Shown here piece after piece: positions 1 to 4,793 of a stretch of DNA of 7,055 bases. The translations under genes and the position numbers were made by a program. The stretch's first letter is position 1, and every line of letters starts with the position of its first letter. Origin of the DNA: Armatimonadota bacterium (GTDB taxonomy: Bacteria > Armatimonadota > Armatimonadia > Armatimonadales > Armatimonadaceae); the NCBI GenBank assembly GCA_014381035.1, contig JACMIS010000326.1, positions 1-7,055 on the forward strand, given 5' to 3'. The notes beneath the pieces are model-generated. The model made no database searches. It was given only the letters and a program-made list of their open reading frames with translations, and was not told the DNA's origin.

Positions 1-311
1 GTCTCGCCCGCAGATTCGGCGAGCGATTTGCCTTCCTCACGGGTCAGTGCCGCCGCGACGTCACTTTTACGCCGTTCCAGTATATCGGCGGCACGGTACA
101 AGAACTGGGCGCGGGCGTCGGGGGATAATTTGCGCCACGCAGGGGACGCGTTCTTTGCAGCGACAACCGCTCGTGCCACTTCGCTTTCGTCACTATCGGG
201 AAACTCGCCGATAACGTCGTGCTCGTCCGCCGGGTTTGCACGCGTGAAAACATCGCTGTCTTCGGATGCAAGAGGGGCACCGTTGATAAAATTATAAAAT
301 ACATCCGCCAT
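1..311 (-). CDS. Aldehyde dehydrogenase, N-terminal part (cut by window edge)
   Basis: This is the first 103 codons of an NAD(P)+-dependent aldehyde dehydrogenase, a cytosolic enzyme oxidising an aldehyde to a carboxylate. The translation opens MADVFYNFINGAPL, then has RANPADEHDVIGEFP, VAAKNASPAWRKLSP and ADILERRKSDVAAALTREEG. This is the usual order of the family N-terminus: the (N)(F/Y)ING strand, the NPA(D/T) motif, the A-F/A-P-x-W-R helix and the LTREEGK segment. The catalytic Cys and Glu lie beyond the edge. The NPAD..VIGEFP style resembles alpha-ketoglutarate semialdehyde or succinate semialdehyde dehydrogenases, but substrate cannot be fixed from this part. The ATG at 311-309 is chosen because homology begins within a few residues; its Shine-Dalgarno is poor. 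It starts 38 bases after the lipoprotein stop on the same strand with no convincing terminator between, so co-transcription with the pseudopilin unit is plausible but unproven. Confidence 0.88.
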   Translation of the reverse strand, partial: MADVFYNFINGAPLASEDSDVFTRANPADEHDVIGEFPDSDESEVARAVVAAKNASPAWRKLSPDARAQFLYRAADILERRKSDVAAALTREEGKSLAESAGE

Positions 312-349
312 ACGAATCCGTCCGCAAAGGACAAAAAAGAAAAGTCACC

Positions 350-607
350 TTACGGTTTGGGCGTTGCTTTTTGGTCTTGTATCTGCTTGAGTAGCATTGC
401 TTTTTGCGCCTCGGGAATATTGGGGTCCGCCTGAATCTTCGCCCTCGCTTCCGCAAAGGAAGCTGGGGGAGAACTAGGCGGGACACTCGCCATACTTGCG
501 GCATTGGTGTTGGGTGAACACCCCAAGACAGTCATACAGGCGGCGCATAGTATAGTGTATAGGGCTATCGTAGCCCGTTTTCGTAGCCATTGTTTACGAG
601 ACATCAT
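350..607 (-). CDS. Small secreted lipoprotein of unknown function
   Basis: An 85-residue protein. It has a basic N-terminus (MMSRKQWLRKR), a hydrophobic stretch at about residues 12-28 and a lipobox V-L-G-C with the modified Cys at residue 30. It should therefore be exported, cleaved by signal peptidase II and anchored by lipid. The mature part is short: a Ser/Pro/Ala-rich linker (about 31-52), then one predicted amphipathic helix (FAEARAKIQADPNIPEAQKAMLLKQIQDQK). The ATG at 607-605 is preferred because AAGGAG (615-620, complement) sits 7 bases upstream; a longer reading back to 670 lacks this support. It follows the pseudopilin gene after 92 bases on the same strand. Similar tiny proteins with a 'DPxIPEAQK' helix seem to accompany such pseudopilins in this phylum, but I cannot verify that here. 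Function unknown; an accessory role for the pseudopilin is inference. Confidence 0.8.
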   Translation of the reverse strand: MMSRKQWLRKRATIALYTILCAACMTVLGCSPNTNAASMASVPPSSPPASFAEARAKIQADPNIPEAQKAMLLKQIQDQKATPKP

Positions 608-699
608 CGTGTCACTCCTTGACGATTCATCATCCATTGCCCCGAAGACTTGCATGTGTTTCCGGAGCAATGAGATATGCGGTTTATTGTCGTCCGTGC
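608..699 (-). other. Intercistronic stem-loop between pseudopilin and lipoprotein genes
   Basis: On the minus-strand transcript, the arm at 671-663 (attgctccg) can pair with the arm at 644-636 (cggggcaat). This gives 9 pairs including one U-G, with an 18-base loop. No U-run follows, so it is not a classical terminator. It may stabilise the upstream pseudopilin message or set the ratio of the two products. Pairing was found by eye and no folding energy was calculated. Confidence 0.35.
615..620 (-). promoter_or_regulatory. Ribosome binding site of the lipoprotein gene
   Basis: AAGGAG on the complement, 7 bases before the ATG at 607. It is a near-perfect Shine-Dalgarno and fixes the start at the Met-Met pair rather than at the longer upstream reading. 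Confidence 0.75.
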
Positions 700-1635
700 T
701 TACTTGTAGTCAATGCAACCCCAGCCACCGAAAGTGTAGATCCAGTCAATCGGACCGTTGTCATAGGACTTGACCATGCCGGGGAAAATCACATTCCGGC
801 AATAATTCAACCGCCCCTTGACAACCGATTTGGCGTGCCCGTCCGCGAACAGCATGTTCGCCGTTTTGGCGTGGCGGTAGCGCGGCATCAGCGTGTAGTA
901 TGTCACGTTTCCATCGGACAAAGGAACATAATCCTTGTCTATCTGTGCGCCAGAATTCGGTCCCTCGTACACAGGCGGCCAGCCTCCCTGCATGAACGGA
1001 CCGCCGCCATGTACCCACCAGTCCTCGGTCATCCCGCGCACGTCGGAGACGCCATTCGCGTCACTGCCCGCCTCGGTCACCAAAACGGTGTCGGCGGGGC
1101 GCGGCAACGCGCTGAGGCTGACTACCGCCCAGGGGGTGGTGCCGTTGGTAGTGAACAGGTCGTGGATGATCCCGGCATGCGCGGCGTAGGTGTACTTGCC
1201 ATCGGCGAAACTGGGGCAGGAGAAAACCCCACCGCTCACACTCTCGACCGCGCCATCGCCCGCCGCGTTGTTGAAAACGGTGCCGGGGGTCCCGTTCTTG
1301 ATGTAGGGTGAGATCATGATCCGCCAATCCATGGTTTTCCCTGAGGCATCTATCGATTTCGACATCGGATAGGTCTCCTCGTAGTCCTGCACATACATCA
1401 TCGAGGCGGTGCCGAGTTGCTTCATGTTCGACAGGCAGGAAACCTGCCGTGCTTTTTCCCGAGCCTGTGCGAAGACGGGAAAAAGTATCGCGGCAAGAAT
1501 CGCGATGATTGCGATAACGACAAGTAATTCGATCAGCGTGAACGCTGCGGAACGGTTTGTTCCGGTAGTGGGACGTTTTGTTGGGGTAGAGCCCGTCAAA
1601 CGGTTGCGGTGAGACTTCGGAATATACGACATCAT
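700..1635 (-). CDS. DUF1559 / H-x9-DG type II-like pseudopilin
   Basis: A 311-residue prepilin-like protein. A basic leader of about 31 residues is followed by the class III cleavage/methylation segment [20 protein letters not shown] (Phe+1 at residue 32, Glu+5 at 36). The conserved [12 protein letters not shown] and [12 protein letters not shown] helix comes next. The C-terminal domain carries the H-x9-DG motif with His255 and Asp265-Gly266. These are the marks of the PF07596 (SBP_bac_10/DUF1559) family, highly multiplied in Armatimonadota and Planctomycetota and presumed to be processed by a PilD-type peptidase and assembled in the envelope. The residue before Phe+1 is Ala, not the usual Gly. 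The start ATG at 1635 has GGAGGA 5 bases upstream. It is transcribed divergently from the LacI-family gene and heads the lipoprotein gene, possibly also the aldehyde dehydrogenase. The specific role of this paralogue is unknown. Confidence 0.93.
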   Translation of the reverse strand: MMSYIPKSHRNRLTGSTPTKRPTTGTNRSAAFTLIELLVVIAIIAILAAILFPVFAQAREKARQVSCLSNMKQLGTASMMYVQDYEETYPMSKSIDASGKTMDWRIMISPYIKNGTPGTVFNNAAGDGAVESVSGGVFSCPSFADGKYTYAAHAGIIHDLFTTNGTTPWAVVSLSALPRPADTVLVTEAGSDANGVSDVRGMTEDWWVHGGGPFMQGGWPPVYEGPNSGAQIDKDYVPLSDGNVTYYTLMPRYRHAKTANMLFADGHAKSVVKGRLNYCRNVIFPGMVKSYDNGPIDWIYTFGGWGCIDYK

Positions 1636-1640
1636 ACAGT

Positions 1641-1646
1641 TCCTCC
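1641..1646 (-). promoter_or_regulatory. Ribosome binding site of the pseudopilin gene
   Basis: GGAGGA on the complement, 5 bases before the ATG at 1635. It is strong and supports the Met-Met start. It lies directly beside the 1649-1662 palindrome, so leader structure could affect access to it. Confidence 0.75.
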
Positions 1647-1648
1647 AT

Positions 1649-1683
1649 TGACCCGTGGGTCACTTCGCGGGTCTTTCCGCGAA
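1649..1683 (-). other. Two adjacent hairpins in the pseudopilin mRNA leader
   Basis: The leader RNA can form TTCGCGG/CCGCGAA (1664-1670 with 1677-1683, 7 bp, 6-base loop), followed at once by the palindrome TGACCCACGGGTCA (1649-1662). The latter folds as 5 bp around a CACG loop. The second element ends 2 bases before the ribosome binding site. On the other strand the first hairpin is followed by a run of five Ts (1685-1689), so it could stop plus-strand (antisense) transcription. Both roles are inference from pairing alone. Confidence 0.4.
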
Positions 1684-1698
1684 TTTTTCTCAGCGTGA

Positions 1699-1713
1699 AC
1701 CTAACGATTAGGT
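1699..1713. promoter_or_regulatory. Operator copy 1 (LacI-family type), pseudopilin side
   Basis: ACCTAACGATTAGGT is a perfect inverted repeat of 6-bp arms around CGA. It recurs with 13 of 15 bases identical at 1931-1945. It lies about 9-23 bases downstream of the predicted pseudopilin transcription start, where a bound repressor would block initiation or early elongation. A short palindrome with a central CG beside a divergent LacI-type gene is the usual arrangement for this regulator family. Confidence 0.72.
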
Positions 1714-1721
1714 CACAGTTG

Positions 1722-1742
1722 TTAGGTTAGTATAACTTAGGT
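1722..1742. repeat. Extra TTAGGT half-sites over the pseudopilin promoter
   Basis: TTAGGT, the right arm of the operator, occurs again at 1722-1727 and 1737-1742 in direct orientation. The starts at 1708, 1722 and 1737 are 14 and 15 bases apart. The two extra copies flank and overlap the -10 and spacer. They may be weak secondary contacts for the regulator or chance in an AT-rich stretch. Confidence 0.4.
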
Positions 1743-1757
1743 CGCCGACGACGTCAA
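1729..1757 (-). promoter_or_regulatory. Predicted sigma70-type promoter of the pseudopilin gene
   Basis: On the complement, TTGACG (1757-1752), a 17-base spacer and TATACT (1734-1729). Each box matches five of six consensus bases, with ideal spacing. Transcription would start near 1722, giving a leader of about 87 bases that contains operator copy 1 and the two hairpins. Confidence 0.72.
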
Positions 1758-1888
1758 GTGGAAAATAAAAAGACGCGTTTATCGGTCGCTTTTGATCCGG
1801 TATTGCTGGAAACCGGGGCGTAGTCGCGGGGTGCCCGATCTCCTGTCGGATATTGTGAGCGGGGTCGTAGCGGTGTCATTTAATCCAC

Positions 1889-1917
1889 TTGACAGGTGTT
1901 ATGAAACGGGTTACTCT
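1889..1917 (+). promoter_or_regulatory. Predicted promoter of the LacI-family gene
   Basis: TTGACA (1889-1894, perfect), a 17-base spacer and TACTCT (1912-1917, three of six consensus bases). Transcription would begin near 1924, just before operator copy 2. The weak -10 suits a low-level repressor gene. Confidence 0.55.
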
Positions 1918-1930
1918 CACGGGAGAAGAA

Positions 1931-1945
1931 ACCTGACGGTTAGGT
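1931..1945. promoter_or_regulatory. Operator copy 2 (LacI-family type), autoregulatory
   Basis: ACCTGACGGTTAGGT has the same 15-bp structure as the copy at 1699-1713. The arms are acctga/ttaggt with one mismatch around CGG. It lies 13 bases downstream of the predicted -10 and 10 bases before the ATG at 1956, in the position of the ribosome binding site. Binding there should repress the regulator's own gene. The copy centres are 232 bp apart, close to 22 helical turns, which would permit looping. Confidence 0.7.
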
Positions 1946-1955
1946 CTTACGTTAT

Positions 1956-2990
1956 ATGCAAGACACTATGGAAAAGACGATAGCCGCTGTCACGGCACCG
2001 ACACTCGCCGATGTCGCACGCCGGGCGGGCGTGAACAAGATCACTGCCTCGGTCGTCATGAACGGTGCGGGGCAGGGAAACACCCGCGTGTCCGATGCGA
2101 CCCGGCAACGGGTCCTCACCGCCGCGAAGGAACTGCACTATCAGCCGAACGCCCTTGCCAAGTCACTGCGGCATCGCAAGACCAACATCATGGGATTTTA
2201 TATCGCGGGTTATATTGACACACGCGATCTGTTCTTGTCCGAGATCGTCAGCGGATTGCACCAGGCGTGTGAGCAGAATCAGCGTGACTTTCTGGTCCAC
2301 GGGACGTTCCGTGGTACCTCGGTGGATGACATCTACGCGGAGATCCTGAATGGCAAGGTGGACGGTCTGGTGCTGTTCGTCGAGTCGGGGAACGCCTTAG
2401 CCCCGCGGCTGGCGGCGTCACACCTTCCTGTCGTCGCCATCGCGAACGCCGAGTCGAGTATGGCGTGTGTGACGGGCGATGATGTATCCGGATCACGAAT
2501 GCAAGTAGCGTATCTCGCCAGACGAGGGCATCGCCACGTTGTCTACGCGGTCAGCCCCTACAACTTCGCCGCCCCTGCCCGACGGTTCGAATCGTTCCTC
2601 GCCGCCGCACAGGAAGCAGATCTACGTGTCACGCCCTACGCGATCCCCAGCGGAGAAAACCGCCAGAATATCGCGGACACGATCACCGAATTACTCGCTC
2701 TCCCTCCCTCCGAACGCCCCACCGCCATCGTCTGCTGGCACGACACGCTCGCCTTCCGGATCGTGGAACATCTCCGTAAAATCGGCGTGCATGTCCCGGA
2801 CGATATGGCGGTGATCGGCTACGACGGCTCCACGACCCTGATTCCGCCCGCATTCGAACTTACGACCGTGCGGGTGCCGTGGCGCGAGGTGGCAGGCACG
2901 GCGGTAAATCTGTTATGCCAGACAAAAGGCAAGCCCCCGGTCGGGGAAACGATCCTGCCCGTCGAATGGATCGCAGGCGAAACGGCTTGA
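1956..2990 (+). CDS. LacI-family transcriptional repressor
   Basis: A 344-residue cytosolic DNA-binding regulator. The helix-turn-helix covers about residues 15-37 (TLADVARRAGVNKITASVVM), then VSDATRQRVLTAAKELHYQPN and the hinge helix ALAKSLRHRKTN (66-77). The rest is a periplasmic-binding-protein-like ligand domain (about 78-335), with VDGLVLFVES, ARRGHRHVVYAVS, the GYDGSTTLIPPAFELTTVRVP segment and a C-terminal LPVEWIAGET. The length is normal for the family. The position usually held by Arg in the recognition helix (T-V-S-R-V-L-N) is Val33. The start is uncertain: ATG 1956 and ATG 1968 both lack a good Shine-Dalgarno, and the former overlaps the operator region. It is divergent from the pseudopilin gene and has the predicted operator on both sides, so it probably represses both. 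The ligand is unknown, most likely a sugar. Confidence 0.95.
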   Translation: MQDTMEKTIAAVTAPTLADVARRAGVNKITASVVMNGAGQGNTRVSDATRQRVLTAAKELHYQPNALAKSLRHRKTNIMGFYIAGYIDTRDLFLSEIVSGLHQACEQNQRDFLVHGTFRGTSVDDIYAEILNGKVDGLVLFVESGNALAPRLAASHLPVVAIANAESSMACVTGDDVSGSRMQVAYLARRGHRHVVYAVSPYNFAAPARRFESFLAAAQEADLRVTPYAIPSGENRQNIADTITELLALPPSERPTAIVCWHDTLAFRIVEHLRKIGVHVPDDMAVIGYDGSTTLIPPAFELTTVRVPWREVAGTAVNLLCQTKGKPPVGETILPVEWIAGETA

Positions 2991-3160
2991 CTTCATAAAG
3001 AGAAGCGGTTAAAAATCTTCCTCTACCTGGCGCACCTGATTGATTGGCAGTTGGAACGAAATCAGCGCAGTCGGTTGCAACAAAAGCACTCCCACGCCGT
3101 CACAATGAAGGGGCGCGGAACCAGCGTCGCGGCGGCGGAGAGCAGAAGGAACGAGAACCG

Positions 3161-3973
3161 ATGTCAACAAAGATTTTAGGGGCGAATACGAATAGCGGTC
3201 ATAGCGGAAGCGGCACTGGCAACAGCGGCGGGCACCGTGACAGCGGCACTATCGGCGCGTATCCGATGGCGGCGGGCATCCTTGCGGCGGGGTTGGTGCT
3301 GTCCACGATGATCGGGGTCTGGGGCATGTCGCAGGTCAAGCAAGCCGACCAGACTATCGTCGTCACCGGCTCGGCGAAAAAGCGGATCATGTCCGACAAA
3401 GTGATCTGGAAAGCCGGGATCTCGTTCCAGGCACCCCGCTTACAGGACGCGTACTACGCGCTTCGCGTCAACATGCCGAAGGTGCGCTCTTACCTGCTCT
3501 CGAAGGGCGTCAAACCAGGCGAGATCAAGCTGTCCGCCATCGAATCGCAGACGATCACGGCACGCGGTCCGAACGGCGAGGATACCGGGCGGTTGTCCGG
3601 CTTCTCGCTCAAACAATCTATCGAGGTGCGGTCGAACGACGTGGCGCGTGTCGAGAAACTGTCCCGCGAGTCCACCGAACTGATCAATCAGGGCATCCTG
3701 CTGGAATCATACCCGCCGCAATATGTGTATACGAAACTCGCCGATGTGAAGCAGGCGATGCTCGCCGAAGCCGCGAAAGACGCCAAATCACGCGCCGAAA
3801 AGGTCGCAGCGAGTGTCGGCAGTCGCATCGGCGGCGTCCGGTCGGCGCGGATGGGCGTCCTGCAGATCACCCCCGCCGACTCGAACGACGTTTCGGACTC
3901 CGGCATGAACGACACGACGTCGGTCGAGAAAGACATCACCAGCGTCGTCAGCGTCACGTTCGCGGTGGATTAG
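3161..3973 (+). CDS. SIMPL (DUF541) domain membrane-anchored protein
   Basis: A 270-residue protein with a short cytoplasmic Ser/Gly/Asn-rich tail (about 7-30), one transmembrane segment (about 35-56, PMAAGILAAGLVLSTMIGVW) and an extracytoplasmic SIMPL domain. The domain begins QTIVVTGSAKKRIMSDKVIW and includes the helix LADVKQAMLAEAAKDAKSRAEKVAASVG, ending in DITSVVSVTFAVD. The family (PF04402, YggE-like) is widespread in envelopes; its biochemical role is poorly known, with links to oxidative stress. The ATG at 3161 is preferred to an upstream frame from 3044. AGAAGGA (3144-3150) lies 10 bases before it, and the extra 39 residues would be Arg-rich and unlike the family. No clear promoter is visible in the 170-base gap after the LacI-type gene. 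The PP2C gene follows after 77 bases on the same strand. Confidence 0.88.
   Translation: MSTKILGANTNSGHSGSGTGNSGGHRDSGTIGAYPMAAGILAAGLVLSTMIGVWGMSQVKQADQTIVVTGSAKKRIMSDKVIWKAGISFQAPRLQDAYYALRVNMPKVRSYLLSKGVKPGEIKLSAIESQTITARGPNGEDTGRLSGFSLKQSIEVRSNDVARVEKLSRESTELINQGILLESYPPQYVYTKLADVKQAMLAEAAKDAKSRAEKVAASVGSRIGGVRSARMGVLQITPADSNDVSDSGMNDTTSVEKDITSVVSVTFAVD
3194..3250 (+). repeat. Short in-frame AGCGG repeats coding a Ser-Gly linker
   Basis: AGCGG occurs at 3194, 3203, 3209, 3224 and 3242, always in the same codon phase, encoding Ser-Gly pairs. The longer unit AGCGGCACT is present at 3209-3217 and 3242-3250. It makes a flexible tail before the membrane segment of the SIMPL protein and could vary in length between strains. 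Confidence 0.45.
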
Positions 3974-4050
3974 GTGGTTGCCCAGTCGTCTCGCCGCTCA
4001 AAACTCTGCATCCCTTGTCATGCCCTAACCACCCAACAACCCAATCACCG

Positions 4051-4689
4051 ATGTACACCACTACCAGACTATTAGACAGTTATCGGGAAACGTCCGAAGA
4101 CCGCGCCGAGTTTATCGTTGTGGCGGAGGATGTTCTGGTTCTGATCGTTGCCGATGGCGTGGGCGGGCGCGAGAACGGCGGCAATGCGGCGACCCGTGCC
4201 GTGGAACGGATGCGGGAATCGGTTGGTGTGGCAAGTGTACGCCAGTTGTCCGAAACGCGCTTCTGGGAGCAGACGTTTCGCTTCGTGGATGAGGTGGTGA
4301 GTAGCGATGTGACCTGCGGTGAAACAACACTGGTCGCGCTCTGCCTGACCCCGAAACGCATTGCGGGAGCGTGCGTCGGCGATTCCGAGGCGTGGTGGGT
4401 GGATGCGTCCGGCGGCGTTCGCGTTCTGACCGAAGGCGGGCGCAAGCCGTATCTGGGGCGTGGCATGGCAGACCCGGTTTCGTTCGCGTTTCCCACCCCG
4501 CGAACCGGCACCCTGCTCGTCGCCACGGACGGGCTATTCAAATACGCCGACGCCGAGCGGATCGCGCAAACCATAACGCAGGGCGCACCCGATCTGCAAG
4601 CCATCGCCCCCGCCCTGCGCGATCTGGTACGCAGCTCATCCGGTACGCTGTACGACGATTTTGCCGTCCTGCTCGCCGCGCGCGGTTGA
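4051..4689 (+). CDS. PP2C-family protein serine/threonine phosphatase
   Basis: A single-domain cytosolic phosphatase of 212 residues, shorter than the 240-250 typical of bacterial PP2C proteins. Visible motifs: SEDR at 15-18 in place of the usual R-x-x-N-E-D, the metal-binding VADGVGG (Asp35), GETT (90-93), GDSEAW (110-115), ATDGLF (Asp160) and a final YDDFAVLL (Asp202/Asp203). All expected metal-ligating Asp positions are present, so it should be active with Mn2+/Mg2+ on phospho-Ser/Thr proteins. ATG 4051 is chosen because the fold starts shortly afterwards; a TTG at 4015 in the same frame is possible. Neither has a Shine-Dalgarno. The upstream 77 bases are unusually C/A-rich. No kinase gene is in the window, so the target is unknown. 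It probably shares a transcript with the SIMPL gene. Confidence 0.88.
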   Translation: MYTTTRLLDSYRETSEDRAEFIVVAEDVLVLIVADGVGGRENGGNAATRAVERMRESVGVASVRQLSETRFWEQTFRFVDEVVSSDVTCGETTLVALCLTPKRIAGACVGDSEAWWVDASGGVRVLTEGGRKPYLGRGMADPVSFAFPTPRTGTLLVATDGLFKYADAERIAQTITQGAPDLQAIAPALRDLVRSSSGTLYDDFAVLLAARG

Positions 4690-4724
4690 GAAGCACTGTC
4701 CTCTATGCCGTTACGCCCTCTTGG

Positions 4725-4757
4725 AAAAAAATGGGCTCACGGGAAGTCCCGTGAGCC
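4725..4757 (-). terminator. Rho-independent terminator of the PEP-CTERM gene
   Basis: A perfect 10-bp stem (ggctcacggg 4734-4743 with cccgtgagcc 4748-4757) around a 4-base loop. On the minus-strand transcript it is followed by seven Us (4731-4725). It starts 36 bases after the PEP-CTERM stop. It lies 44 bases beyond the PP2C stop, so the hairpin may also slow plus-strand readthrough, though no T-run follows on that side. Confidence 0.88.
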
Positions 4758-4793
4758 GTTGATGAGTACTCTATTTTGAAGGAAGAATGCGGC

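Larger units (their letters stand above)
1636..1955. other. Divergent control region between pseudopilin and LacI-type genes
   Basis: A 320-base stretch with no convincing gene. From left to right it holds the pseudopilin ribosome binding site, two small inverted repeats in the pseudopilin leader, operator copy 1, a minus-strand promoter, about 130 bases in which I see no clear signal, a plus-strand promoter and operator copy 2. A 63-codon open reading frame at 1792-1983 has no recognisable protein character and runs into the regulator gene in another frame. Confidence 0.75.

Noticed and set aside
288..300. TATAAT inside the first codons of the aldehyde dehydrogenase, as a possible promoter
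   Set aside because: It falls within codons 5-8 of the conserved N-terminus and has no -35 at a suitable distance on the minus strand.
312..349. U-rich stretch between the lipoprotein stop and the aldehyde dehydrogenase as a terminator
   Set aside because: The only upstream pairing is a 3-bp stem (acc-gtaa-ggt), far too weak for an intrinsic terminator.
619..1311. Long plus-strand reading frame of 230 codons
   Set aside because: It is antisense to the pseudopilin gene, whose domains and ribosome binding site are unmistakable; its own translation resembles no protein family.
1768..1795. Imperfect inverted repeat aaaag...ctttt as an extra regulatory site
   Set aside because: Only five bases pair cleanly, the inner bases do not align, and no second copy exists.
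1852..1862. ATTGTGAGCGG, identical to the left half of the E. coli lac operator O1
   Set aside because: The right half (ATAACAATT) is absent, it lies in no obvious promoter position, and a better repeated operator exists on both sides. Taken as coincidence.
2996..3027. Possible terminator after the LacI-family gene (agagaag / cttcctct)
   Set aside because: The stem is AU-rich with a bulge and lacks a U-run after it; not convincing.
3044..3160. N-terminal extension of the SIMPL protein
   Set aside because: The extra 39 residues are Arg/Gln/Gly-rich without family features, and a good ribosome binding site precedes the internal ATG at 3161.
4080..4604. Minus-strand reading frame of 174 codons opposite the PP2C gene
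   Set aside because: It mirrors the high-GC codon pattern of the phosphatase gene, is rich in Ser/Arg/Pro and has no start signal or family features.
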